Notes: generated by a model not told the origin, from the sequence alone. A stretch of 64,000 bases of DNA from Nocardia sp. NBC_00508 (GCF_036346875.1 NZ_CP107852.1:3782001-3846000), one strand, 5' to 3'; counted from the stretch's first letter, positions 29,460-37,315 are shown. Numbers and translations are program-made.

Positions 29460-30748
29460 GCCGCTACCGGCCCGTCTGCGTCGCCGAGGTCGTCGGGGTC
29501 GAAATTGCTGTAATCCTCAGTGGGACCAGTGATTTCAGGAGCCGGGGCGTAGGCATCCACAATCGCGTCGATGTCCTCATCGGAGACGTAGAACGCGCGC
29601 ACCCGCACGAACTCCGTGGTGCCATCCTCACCGACGTAGCCGACACCCGGTGTGTGCTCGGAGATCTCGTCGCAGCGTGCGCCACGGTCGCGGGCGCCCT
29701 GGCCATGCACCATGGTGGTTTGGGTCGGCTCGTCCAGCCGCAGCCCGATCCGCACCGGGAACAGCTGCCGATTCGGCATCGTCTCCTTCGACGGGTCCTG
29801 CAACGCCGCGATCACCGACACACCAACCGCGCGGCCCTGGGATAGCAGAAGTCCGGTCAGCCGCTGGAACTCCTGCTGCTGCTCGCGGTCGGCGTAGGCG
29901 GACAGGGCGGCGGCCTCATCGATGATGATCAGGATCAGCGGCTCGTCTGGGGTGGGGACGAGCTTGCGGATACCGGCCTCACGCAGCCGGGCAGCGCGCT
30001 CCTGCATCGTGGTGACAGCCTCGTTGAGCATGGCCAGGATGCCTTCGGCGGTCCATTCGAACCGCACCCACAGCCGTTGCCCGCGGCCGAATTCCATGCC
30101 GCCCTTCGGGTCAGCCATCCACACATCCACCAGTCCGGCTTTGATGGCCGGACCGAGTGCGGCGATGAGCGACCACAGCACCGAGCCTTTGCCCGAGCCC
30201 ATCGCGCCAGCAAGCAGGATGTGCGCGTACAGCACCCGCAGCCGCCACGTGTCGAAGTCCTCCGTCACGCCGACCGGCACGGCCTCCAGATCCACCGGAC
30301 CGGACGAGCCGGGTACCGACGCCGTGTCGGCAAGGGTGTCGTAGACGCGCAGGTCCAAGCGGACGAAACCGGGATCGATCGCCGAAACGGTCACCGAGGG
30401 GACCGCGAAGTAGTGGGCCAGCGCATCCCGAGTGTTGTCGTTGGTCCAGTCCTTCATCGACTGGCCACCGAGCATCTGCACCTCGACCGACATGCCGAAC
30501 GCGGTATAGGTGGCCGAGACGACGTTCGGATAGCCCACCTGCCACGACCCCAGGCCAAGAGCGGGCCACATCAGGGCCAGTTGCGCCGGATCAGTGACAA
30601 TGAACGCGGCTGTGCGAAGCTCCGGCGGGGCAGCCGCCGCGTGATCCTCCGGGGTCGGGGAACCACCGGCACCGATGCGCCGCCACTGCCACATCAGACC
30701 CGTGGCCACGACCGCGCCCGCGGTTACCAGAGTTGCGGTCACAGACAT
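29456..30748 (-). CDS. traSA: AICE 2 FtsK/SpoIIIE-type conjugative DNA translocase (TraSA/TraB-like)
   Basis: 430 aa, clear orthologue of 18878-20182. N-terminal membrane segment, Walker A GAMGSGKGS (note Met for Thr in the loop), DPKGGMEFG, Walker B LILIIIDEA, and the acidic tail NFDPDDLGDAD. It pumps double-stranded element DNA to the recipient. ATG 30748 shares TGATG with the upstream gene. Confidence 0.88.
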   Translation of the reverse strand: MSVTATLVTAGAVVATGLMWQWRRIGAGGSPTPEDHAAAAPPELRTAAFIVTDPAQLALMWPALGLGSWQVGYPNVVSATYTAFGMSVEVQMLGGQSMKDWTNDNTRDALAHYFAVPSVTVSAIDPGFVRLDLRVYDTLADTASVPGSSGPVDLEAVPVGVTEDFDTWRLRVLYAHILLAGAMGSGKGSVLWSLIAALGPAIKAGLVDVWMADPKGGMEFGRGQRLWVRFEWTAEGILAMLNEAVTTMQERAARLREAGIRKLVPTPDEPLILIIIDEAAALSAYADREQQQEFQRLTGLLLSQGRAVGVSVIAALQDPSKETMPNRQLFPVRIGLRLDEPTQTTMVHGQGARDRGARCDEISEHTPGVGYVGEDGTTEFVRVRAFYVSDEDIDAIVDAYAPAPEITGPTEDYSNFDPDDLGDADGPVAA

Positions 30749-31011
30749 CACGCGACCGCCTTCACCAGATCGACGCGATAGGTGGCGGATTCCTGATCGG
30801 CAAGCGCATCGGCGATACCGGCATCCAGCAGTGCCCGGAATGCTTGGGCCTGCTGCACTGTCAGATGCATCCCGCACCCGACACCGCCGAGATTCACCAT
30901 CACCTTTTCGGCGAAGTAATGGACCTCGAACGACGCGTGATGCACGGCCATCGTCACCAGCACGTCATCATCGGCACCGGTGGTGTGCCTCGGGTAGTAC
31001 TTCTCGGACAT
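30748..31011 (-). CDS. AICE 2 short conserved protein
   Basis: 87 aa (MSEKYYPRHTTGADDDVLVT ... MHLTVQQAQAFRALLDAGIA). Probably homologous to the AICE 1 75-aa protein (21131-21358), but placed between the DUF2637 and FtsK-type genes instead of before the DUF2637 gene. ATG 31011 in TGATG; GTG 31014 is the adjacent alternative. Function unknown. Confidence 0.62.
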   Translation of the reverse strand: MSEKYYPRHTTGADDDVLVTMAVHHASFEVHYFAEKVMVNLGGVGCGMHLTVQQAQAFRALLDAGIADALADQESATYRVDLVKAVA

Positions 31012-31658
31012 CACATACCCCCAACAGGGACAGCGATCGGCAGCATGGTCTGGGCCGATCGCGAAGAACGAACAGGATGTGCCGGTGCAGTAGGCACCGG
31101 ACGAAGCTCAGCCACCCGCACCGGCTCAGGGGCAGACTCGGGGAGCGGCTCAGGCTCAGGCACGGACACCGATTCGGGTTCGGGTGTCGGCTGCTCTGCG
31201 GCAGGCTCGACCACCGGTGCCGGAGCGGTGTCGGGTGCCGAATCTCGTTGCGCTGCACGGATAAGCAGCGCCAGGCCGTGTGTGTCAGCGAGCAGGGAAA
31301 TCGGGGCGATCGCGGCCACCAGCGCCGACGCCCACCACGGCAACTCCCGGCCCGCGGCCACCGCGTGCAGTGAATTACCGGCCACGGAAACGACCGAGCC
31401 GACGACCAGGACCCCGACGAAGAACCGGCGTTCCGGGGCATTGGCGAGCACCAGCACCCCGAACGTCGCCAGCAGGATCGTGCCGTCCACGATCACCGGG
31501 AACAGCCACGCATCCCGCGCCGGGATATGCGCCAGCACCGCCAGATCCTTCAGCGTCGCGAAGGACAGCCGGAACGCGGCCGCGCCGACCGCGATGATGA
31601 TGACCACGGCGGACCAGCGCGCAAGACGCATCCCCGCCGACTGATCCGCCGCACTCAT
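31011..31658 (-). CDS. AICE 2 DUF2637 / SpdB-like membrane protein
   Basis: 215 aa. Four hydrophobic segments (WSAVVIIIAVGAAAFRLSF; WLFPVIVDGTILLATFGVLV; FFVGVLVVGSVVSVAGNSLH; ALVAAIAPISLLADTHG) precede a tail rich in Pro, Glu and Ser (PTPEPESVSVPEPEPLPE). Paralogue of 20472-21131. Likely part of the intramycelial spreading or transfer apparatus. Confidence 0.78.
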   Translation of the reverse strand: MSAADQSAGMRLARWSAVVIIIAVGAAAFRLSFATLKDLAVLAHIPARDAWLFPVIVDGTILLATFGVLVLANAPERRFFVGVLVVGSVVSVAGNSLHAVAAGRELPWWASALVAAIAPISLLADTHGLALLIRAAQRDSAPDTAPAPVVEPAAEQPTPEPESVSVPEPEPLPESAPEPVRVAELRPVPTAPAHPVRSSRSAQTMLPIAVPVGGM

Positions 31659-32119
31659 CACGCCGCCTTAGAACCGGCCGGACGCGCCGCACCCGGATCA
31701 GCCGGAGGCTGCTTCGCGCCGGAGTTGTCGCCCTTGATCCCGGTCGCGCGGATCGACCAGCCGATCGACTTGAACTCACCCGAACCGGCGATCTTCGGCT
31801 TGATCTGCAAGCCCTCCAGCTCGATCGGCGTCATGCCCGGCACGATCTCCGCCGCAGCAGGAACCGGCTGCACATCCGACACGAAGACCACGTCGTAGCT
31901 GGAGTTCCTCGCCCCCGAGCCCGCCGGATCGGTGATCGTGCCCTTCCACAACCGCTTACCGGTGCCGTTGCCCTCGTTGTCCAGATCGACCTTCTGCCGC
32001 TTCGGCGCGTTACGGTCCGAGCTGAACTCTGTCACCGCCTGGATCTCACCCAGCAGGAACACACCCTTCGGAAACGCCTCACGAAACTCCGGGGTAAACC
32101 ACACATCCTTGAGTGCCAT
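31658..32119 (-). CDS. pra: AICE 2 Pra-like replication/integration/excision activator
   Basis: 153 aa. It shows the family pattern even better than AICE 1: FPKGVFLLGEIQAVTEF ... KRLWKGTITDP ... DVQPVPAAAEI ... PIELEGLQIKPKI ... WSIRATGIKGD. Strong AAGGAGATTGAGCG before ATG 32119. First gene of the transfer/replication operon, divergent from the GntR regulator across the GCGTATACGC operator array. Family assignment by alignment pattern. Confidence 0.65.
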   Translation of the reverse strand: MALKDVWFTPEFREAFPKGVFLLGEIQAVTEFSSDRNAPKRQKVDLDNEGNGTGKRLWKGTITDPAGSGARNSSYDVVFVSDVQPVPAAAEIVPGMTPIELEGLQIKPKIAGSGEFKSIGWSIRATGIKGDNSGAKQPPADPGAARPAGSKAA

Positions 32120-32162
32120 CGCTCAATCTCCTTGTCGCCACGTACTTGTCAGGCTGTCGCCG

Positions 32163-32299
32163 TATGCACCCTCTGTGCATACGCAACAGCGTATACACAG
32201 CAGCGTATACGCACAAGGGTTTGCGTATACGCAGTTGTGAGAGGGCCTGGCAGTGCACGCGCGTAGGTTGGAGATGTGCGTATACGCAGTTGCGTATCA
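32163..32299. promoter_or_regulatory. Operator array GCGTATACGC between pra and the GntR gene (AICE 2)
   Basis: The palindrome GCGTATACGC occurs exactly at 32203-32212, 32223-32232 and 32278-32287. Partial copies lie at 32189-32196 (GCGTATAC), 32175-32184 (GTGCATACGC), 32292-32299 (GCGTATCA) and near 32163. This is a cluster of at least six sites in about 135 bp covering both divergent promoters. It is unrelated to the AICE 1 operator. Confidence 0.75.
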
Positions 32300-32332
32300 T
32301 CAGCACGGTCGCCGACGAAGAGGAGTGAGCAC

Positions 32333-33013
32333 ATGAGTGAGCCTGCGTACGTTTCCATCGCGGGAGAGATCGCGCGGGACATCCGCAGCGGCGCTTTACG
32401 TGCACGGACGCAGTTGCCGAGCTATTCCGAACTTGCCAAGCAGCACGGTGTGTCCGAGATCGTCATCCGGAAGGTCATCGACCTGTTGTTGCGCCAGGGA
32501 CTCGTCTACACCATCGAACGCCGGGGAACGTTCGTCGCGGCTCGCCCGACACTGGTTCGTGTCTCTCCGGAACGGCAGATGGAAGACCCCGAGGTCACCT
32601 TCGGCAACGAGGCAGCGGGGGGCGAGGAGGAGGTTCGTATCGAACGTGAGTCGTCTACGGCGCCCGCCGATGAGGAGCTTGCCGCATTGCTCGGCATCGC
32701 TCCAGGCGACGATGTCGAACACATCATCACGATGGCATCCGAGCAGGGGCGACCGATCTCGATCTCAGACAGCTATCAACGGCCGGGTACGGACGTGACA
32801 GCTGCCGCAATCCTTGAGGAGACACTCGCCGACCGGCCTCCGGTGCCGACACACGCCGTATGGCTCGAGGTGCCGTCCGGCGAACTCGTGAAGGCAGTCC
32901 ATCAGCGCTTCCTCAAGGCCGACGGTCAAGTGCTCATGGTCTCGGACGTGTCATACCCACGGGACCGCTACGACTCGTTCGTCTTCCGGATGGCGCTCGA
33001 CTCCCAGCCCTGA
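32333..33013 (+). CDS. korSA: AICE 2 GntR-family regulator (KorSA-like)
   Basis: 226 aa. Winged helix at the N-terminus (YVSIAGEIARDIRSGALRAR; QLPSYSELAKQHGVSEIVIR; YTIERRGTFVAARP) and a UTRA-type domain (about 95-225). It would repress pra and itself by binding the GCGTATACGC array. ATG 32333 follows AGGAG by seven bases; ATG 32276 would overlap operator copies. It is only loosely related to the AICE 1 regulator. Confidence 0.83.
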   Translation: MSEPAYVSIAGEIARDIRSGALRARTQLPSYSELAKQHGVSEIVIRKVIDLLLRQGLVYTIERRGTFVAARPTLVRVSPERQMEDPEVTFGNEAAGGEEEVRIERESSTAPADEELAALLGIAPGDDVEHIITMASEQGRPISISDSYQRPGTDVTAAAILEETLADRPPVPTHAVWLEVPSGELVKAVHQRFLKADGQVLMVSDVSYPRDRYDSFVFRMALDSQP

Positions 33014-33026
33014 CTCAGAGCAATCC

Positions 33027-33060
33027 GCGTGGCCCGGTCGCACCAACGATCGGGCCACGC
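33027..33060. terminator. Bidirectional terminator between the GntR and methyltransferase genes
   Basis: GCGTGGCCCG pairs perfectly with CGGGCCACGC around a 14-nt loop, followed by TTCGTTT. It separates two convergent genes. Confidence 0.75.
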
Positions 33061-33071
33061 TTCGTTTCGGC

Positions 33072-33905
33072 CTAACCGCGGCGAACCCAGCCTTGCGCCA
33101 CATCAGCAAGGTTCCACCACGAGACAAACTGCGTGTCTTGTGATTCCAGCGTCCAGCGGTTCGACAGCTGGTCGAAGAACGCATCGTCACCGGTCTTGCC
33201 GCCCTTTGGTTCGCCCACGTAGATCAGGCGCCGACCTCTTCGCGTCTCGAACAGCTCCAGCGCTTTGGACGCCATCGGGTCACCCCATCCGGGAGGCCAA
33301 CACAGGAAGAGCACCGAGTCGCCATTCAGCTCTGCTTCGAACTCATCGAGACCGCCGACTGGATACCACGCGTCGCGTTGACCTTCCGCCGCCGGAAATG
33401 ACGCATTCGCCACCTTGTCCGGTGGCTCGGAGTCGAAAGCCCGTACGGCTACGTCGACATCGGCGAGCAGCCCTGCCCAGTAGCCGCGGCCCGCACCCAG
33501 CTCGACAACGGTACGTCCTTCGCTGAATGTCTTTGCCCAGTTGAGCGTCTCCGGGGATGGGATCGCATAGGCGTAGGCACTCTGCAAGATCGTCTGGACG
33601 AAGCCCAGTCGAACGCTACCGTTCGAGCTTCCGCCGTTGACGACCCGTCGTTGCCCATCCAGTCCGACGGAAGGCCCCACGATGTCCCAGTACGGATTCC
33701 CCGAGACCGACCCCCCGCCGGTCATGTAGTGCACGAACCTCAGGTCGAACGCCGCATCCGCCTCAGCATTTCCCGTCCCAGACAGCATCGGCGCAGTATC
33801 CAGGTAATCGGCCACCCTCGGGTACTCCGCCTTAAGCCGCGGCTCGTCCCCGAGCAGTTCGGCCAGTTCCGTTCGACGCTCCGGCGTCAGCGCGAGACCA
33901 GTCAT
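33072..33905 (-). CDS. Class I SAM-dependent methyltransferase (AICE 2 cargo)
   Basis: 277 aa from ATG 33905 (GGAG about ten bases upstream); an in-frame extension to ATG 33962 adds MAKFGNNSHKARRVRRIEC. Motif I is VVELGAGRGYWAGLL (SAM-binding), followed by AVRAFDSEPP (acidic loop), a FLCWPPGWGDPMA motif and IYVGEPKGGKTGDDAFF. The CWPPxW/xxxPM element resembles a family of Rossmann methyltransferases of unknown substrate; it is not a classical DNA methylase NPPY. Cargo gene with no counterpart in AICE 1. Confidence 0.72.
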   Translation of the reverse strand: MTGLALTPERRTELAELLGDEPRLKAEYPRVADYLDTAPMLSGTGNAEADAAFDLRFVHYMTGGGSVSGNPYWDIVGPSVGLDGQRRVVNGGSSNGSVRLGFVQTILQSAYAYAIPSPETLNWAKTFSEGRTVVELGAGRGYWAGLLADVDVAVRAFDSEPPDKVANASFPAAEGQRDAWYPVGGLDEFEAELNGDSVLFLCWPPGWGDPMASKALELFETRRGRRLIYVGEPKGGKTGDDAFFDQLSNRWTLESQDTQFVSWWNLADVAQGWVRRG

Positions 33906-33936
33906 ACACTCGATTCTCCGTACGCGCCTTGCCTTA

Positions 33937-34468
33937 TGCGAGTTGTTGCCGAATTTCGCCATACAGGATCAAGGGCGGCGCTGGCGCGCCGCCTACGCGG
34001 CGCACCGCGCCGCGACGCGCAACCGCCGGCCTCCGCAGGCTGCGGCAGGCGGGCGCGTCGGTGCGTTGCCCCGCGTTTGGCGACGTGGCAGAACGCCCCC
34101 TGTTCCTGTCTGGCCGCTTTCTCAACGTCCTCGCAGTGCTGGGCACGACGGGAGCCGTACCCGACTTACCTCCCGCAGCCCTGCACGAATCCGCTGGCAC
34201 TCTGCCCGGTCCACCGGCTGTGGTCCTGTGGAGCTCCGGACGAGTTCACGAGCAGGTCACCGCAGTCAGCCGAGCGGGGCCCCGCCGGATCGCCAGTTCC
34301 TCTCCGGCCGTGGCGGTCTGACTGATCCGAGGGCTATCACGCCACCAACGGGCATCAAGAGCGCCTACGGCGTCACTACGTGATCGGCATCCGCCGACTC
34401 TTGACACCCGCCGGAGCCGTGATCGAGACGCCCTCAGCCAGACCACCCCAACCGGAGAGGAACCGAAG
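33937..34468. repeat. AICE repeat A, copy 2, containing hairpin H1
   Basis: Matches 23981-24511 in AICE 1 over its whole length. It carries the same outer arms (GGCGGTCTGACTGA / TCAGCCAGACCACC) and hairpin TCAAGAG (34355-34361) / CTCTTGA (34398-34404). Inside, the stem is CGGCG/CGCCG instead of GGCGTC/GACGCC, a paired change. It runs into the ribosome binding site of the 58-aa gene on the right and into the methyltransferase 5' region on the left. Confidence 0.75.
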
Positions 34469-34645
34469 ATGAACGTCACCGAGCCCACCACCTGCCAGCT
34501 TCGCGGATGCGACAACCCCGCCGCGGTCCCGTTCCTCTACGAGTACCCCACCCACGGCGAACAGCAGGAAATCCGGTGGCGCTGCCACCAATGCGACGCC
34601 CAGATCCGCCGCAACATCGAGACGATGACCCGGTACCCGTACTGA
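34469..34645 (+). CDS. 58-aa zinc-ribbon protein (AICE 2)
   Basis: Homologue of 24512-24685. Cysteine pairs CQLRGC and CHQC surround FLYEYPTHGEQQEIRWR; the C-terminus RRNIETMTRYPY is conserved. Preceded by GGAGAGGAAC and followed by the same UUCG terminator. Conservation between otherwise different cargo zones argues that it is a true gene. Function unknown. Confidence 0.8.
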   Translation: MNVTEPTTCQLRGCDNPAAVPFLYEYPTHGEQQEIRWRCHQCDAQIRRNIETMTRYPY

Positions 34646-34649
34646 CCCG

Positions 34650-34670
34650 GAGGGGGGCTTCGGCCCCCTT
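34650..34670 (+). terminator. Terminator of the AICE 2 zinc-ribbon gene
   Basis: GGGGGC-TTCG-GCCCCC with TT, the same as at 24691-24710. Confidence 0.8.
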
Positions 34671-34698
34671 CCTTGGCGGCTCGGAATACCATGCCCGC

Positions 34699-35085
34699 GT
34701 GGCAGAAACCATCGTCGTCGCGCTCGTTGCTGGCGTATTCGCCTTGGTCGGTGGCGTGATCGGATCAATCGGCGCACCTTGGACGAACTGGGCGATTCAG
34801 AAGCGCAAGGACGACCGTCAACATCAACGTGACCTAGTCGACAAATGGCGTAACGGAATCGCGGAGCTGGTGAGCGGCCAAGAGGCCAATGGCCTGTCCT
34901 GGTACGAGTCCCTTCGCCCGCACCTCAGCGCCGAGCTGATCAGCAAGATCGAGCCCGGATACGGTAATCGCGTCATAGGAATCCCGATCAATCCAGACCG
35001 AGACCACGCACGGCCACCCGAGATCCGAGAACTCTTGGCGACCGTCGACCAGCTTGAGAAGGAATGGGGCCTGTCCGGGCGATAG
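34699..35085 (+). CDS. Membrane-anchored protein of unknown function (AICE 2 cargo)
   Basis: 128 aa from GTG 34699. One hydrophobic helix at 4-26 (IVVALVAGVFALVGGVIGSI) is followed by a strongly charged segment (QKRKDDRQHQRDLVDKWRNG) and a soluble domain (LSWYESLRPHLSAELISKIE; REL LATVDQLEKEW). The architecture, an N-terminal anchor with a basic helix, recurs in the next gene (35377). It lies between the zinc-ribbon gene and repeat B, where AICE 1 has nothing. Confidence 0.6.
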   Translation: MAETIVVALVAGVFALVGGVIGSIGAPWTNWAIQKRKDDRQHQRDLVDKWRNGIAELVSGQEANGLSWYESLRPHLSAELISKIEPGYGNRVIGIPINPDRDHARPPEIRELLATVDQLEKEWGLSGR

Positions 35086-35136
35086 CTTCAAAGCCGCAGA
35101 GGCCGTGGCGAATTCACCCGCGCCCTTCGGTCGCGT

Positions 35137-35320
35137 GGCCCTGCTGTGTGGTGGCCTGCATTGTGTTCACGCGCCCCTCCAGCGTCAAGAGCGCCTACGG
35201 CGTCACTACGTGATGGCTATCGCCACCCTTGACCCCGGAGCCTCTACGCGCGAAAGGCAGGCCGATAAGGGGCAGGCGCAGCCAGCCCGCCATAGGTGCA
35301 GACCACCGCACATCAGGGCC
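35137..35320. repeat. AICE repeat B, copy 2: long inverted repeat around hairpin H2
   Basis: Matches 24750-24934. The left arm GGCCCTGCTGTGTGGTGG (35137-35154) is unchanged, while the right arm (35303-35320) differs at two positions, one of which keeps a G-U pair. The inner TCAAGAG starts at 35185 and its partner (CCCTTGA) ends at 35232. Confidence 0.7.
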
Positions 35321-35376
35321 AACCCCGGATGATGCACTCGGAACCAAACAGGCGGACCGGCAGCTAATCTTCTCGC

Positions 35377-36030
35377 ATGAGCGCGATCTCAGACTTCTTC
35401 ACCCAGCCGGGGTTCTGGTGGGGTATGCCTACTGGCGCGATTATCTCCGGCCTTGGGGCGGCTTCCATCGCCGCTTGGAGTGCTCGCAAGAGCGATGAGC
35501 GCAAGGGAGCTCAAGAAGACAAGGTCAAGGCCCAGGAGAGGGACGAGAAGAACAAGCAACAGACGCGGGAGGAGTGCCTCAAATTCTCCGACACGGTTGC
35601 GGAAGCCATGTCGAAGATGATCGACAGCAAAGGTGCGTTCAACATCATCCGAGACACCGTGGCGGGAGCCGAGACCCGGCTGGACGACAAGCTGGAACTT
35701 GCTCAGACGGCTATGGCGGAGGTCCAGAAAGTCGGGGTCGCTCTGACACGTCTTCAGATGACTGCTCCGGCCTCCATCCTCGACAAAGCCGTCGAATGTC
35801 AGTACGCAGTGCAGACGATTGCTCAGTCGATCACCGATCCGCTCAAGTATCAGGCTGCGTTCAAGGCGGCAGGCAAGGCGTTCGATGGATACAAGAACGC
35901 CTTCAGAACGTACGTCGATCTCGATTCGTACAGCGCCCCGGAAGCGAGTCGTGCTGCCAAGAGCTACATAGAGGTATTGAAGAAGCAGGTAGACGACTAC
36001 ATCGCCGAAGCCCGTCAGGCTCGGACGTAG
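35377..36030 (+). CDS. Membrane-anchored coiled-coil protein (AICE 2 cargo)
   Basis: 217 aa. N-terminal hydrophobic region (WWGMPTGAIISGLGAASIAA) then a basic/charged helix (ARKSDERKGAQEDKVKAQER ... KNKQQTREE) and a long Ala/Lys-rich helical domain to the end. There is no recognised family. Like the 128-aa gene it looks like a tethered helical protein. Lower-GC codon use than the backbone suggests separate origin. Candidate accessory or exclusion function is inference only. Confidence 0.65.
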   Translation: MSAISDFFTQPGFWWGMPTGAIISGLGAASIAAWSARKSDERKGAQEDKVKAQERDEKNKQQTREECLKFSDTVAEAMSKMIDSKGAFNIIRDTVAGAETRLDDKLELAQTAMAEVQKVGVALTRLQMTAPASILDKAVECQYAVQTIAQSITDPLKYQAAFKAAGKAFDGYKNAFRTYVDLDSYSAPEASRAAKSYIEVLKKQVDDYIAEARQART

Positions 36031-36411
36031 CGCCTGCGTCGCAGCAGAGCTCCAACCGTCACGGGTGCTCAGGCCGTCGCACGCCCGGAACGGCCCAGAT
36101 CGGCCGAGAAGTAGCAAGAAACTATACCCAGTTCAGAGGCACTTTCTGCACTGAACTACCCGGCGGCCAGAATCCCGCTGCAAGATTCTGGACATCTTCG
36201 AAGCCGATGACGCCCCGCAGTGGCACCAGGACCGGTCGTCCTGCCGGGCAGACACGAACCAGGCCAACAGGACTCGCGGCTTCACGACTGGCCCGAACCA
36301 ACCTCCGTACCGCACAGCCATATTGCGCAACGTACGACCGAAGTCGGGAAAAGCCCCTGACTGGTGTCAGAGAAGCTTTCGTACCGAAGCGCGGCGGGTA
36401 ACTGTCGTCTA
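36031..36411. other. Non-coding stretch in the AICE 2 right arm
   Basis: About 380 bp with open frames on both strands but no start/ribosome-binding combination or recognisable protein. I call nothing here. Confidence 0.4.
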
Positions 36412-36624
36412 TCACGAAGTGGGCGGTACTTTGCGGTTTGCGCCCTTGAAGAATCCCAGGCAAGCACCCAGAGTGCATCCCGCTTGGTTCCAATCCGTCA
36501 GCAGACCTACTACAACTGCCAACGCAACACTGACCCCCATGGCAAGCAAGGGGTGCACAACCGGCTCAGAATCGGGGCTTTCTGGATAGGGGCGGCGCTG
36601 TGCGGACGAGTGTGAAGCGGGCAT
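36412..36624 (-). CDS. Small membrane protein (AICE 2)
   Basis: 70 aa. A hydrophilic N-terminus (MPASHSSAQRRPYPESPDSE) is followed by one or two hydrophobic helices (HPLLAMGVSVALAVVVGLLT; AGCTLGACLGFF). AGGA lies six bases before ATG 36624. It is the only convincing frame in the right arm beyond the coiled-coil gene. Function unknown. Confidence 0.45.
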   Translation of the reverse strand: MPASHSSAQRRPYPESPDSEPVVHPLLAMGVSVALAVVVGLLTDWNQAGCTLGACLGFFKGANRKVPPTS

Positions 36625-36870
36625 GACGGTCCTGTCCGTGGGTCGTAATACTCATGAAGTCGCTGCCTCCGCGTGTCCTCAGACGGAGGCAGCACCCGTT
36701 TGGAATCATCTGAATTGCCAAGTGGGTCAGAGCTATTGGACCACGTATTCGGCCGTGTTGCCATCACCAACATCCCCCAGGAATGTGACGCATCGGTTCC
36801 GGAAACGGAGGTATTCGCTACGAAAATGGGGCATGAATCCCAAAATTTGGCGGAATATTTTCGGAGAAGT
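36625..36870. other. Gap before the iteron-like array
   Basis: No gene recognised. Open frames present are short and uncharacteristic. GC content appears lower than in the rest of the element. Confidence 0.4.
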
Positions 36871-37050
36871 AGGTATTGATGGCGGAAAAAGTGGATATTG
36901 GCGCACCTGAAAGGGGTATGGCGCGGGAAATGCGGGTATCGATGTGGGTATGACGCGGGAAATGTAGGTATCGATGTGGGTATTGGCGCCGGAAATGTAG
37001 GTATCGATGTGGGTATTGGCGCCGGAATACCTACTTTAAAAAGGGGTATT
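36871..37050 (+). repeat. Iteron-like array, GGTAT motif every 20/12 bp
   Basis: GGTAT begins at 36872, 36915, 36935, 36947, 36967, 36979, 37000, 37012 and 37045, with one inverted copy (ATACC, about 37027). From 36935 the spacing alternates 20-12-20-12-21-12 bp, giving a 32-33-bp unit (GGAAATGTAGGTATCGATGT then GGGTATTGGCGCC). Short direct repeats at the end of a conjugative element fit a TraB recognition locus (clt) or iterons. A 62-codon frame through it would encode an 11-residue repeat (GNVGIDVGIGA), probably incidental. Confidence 0.7.
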
Positions 37051-37315
37051 GACGCCCGAGGATGGGGGCATTCGTCCCAAACCTAGCTTATGTGATTTGC
37101 ATCACCTGACTCTTGAAGGCGCTGATCGGTCGAGACCTGTGGTCCCGTCCGCACCAAACGGCGCATAGGCGTGGTGTTCGCACTTTGTTCGCGGTATTGC
37201 CGGGTGTCGGCGGGAACCGGAGGGAATCTACGGGAACTATCGGACTGGCATAACTGCTGCTAGAGGGGGCATTCCGGGAACCCGTGGGATGTCTTCGAAC
37301 ATAAGTTCTACCGAA

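Noticed and set aside
33906..33962. Extended N-terminus (MAKFGNNSH...) of the methyltransferase
   Set aside because: The upstream ATG has no ribosome binding site and the codons lie in the shared repeat A. The ATG at 33905 has GGAG upstream. Kept as a finding about leader sharing rather than as the start.
36871..37050. Possible CRISPR array
   Set aside because: The repeated units are contiguous and contain no unique spacers; the periodicity alternates 20 and 12 bp and no cas genes are near. An iteron or clt array fits better.
36898..37086. Protein with 11-residue repeats (GNVGIDVGIGA)
   Set aside because: It results from translating the 33-bp iteron array. There is no ribosome binding site, and the flanking codons look random.
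37200..37315. Arm-type sites for the AICE 2 integrase
   Set aside because: GGGAAC-like repeats near the right end and a TGTTCGCGGT shared with the left end were noticed, but the left copy is part of the terminator hairpin and the others are too short to be convincing.
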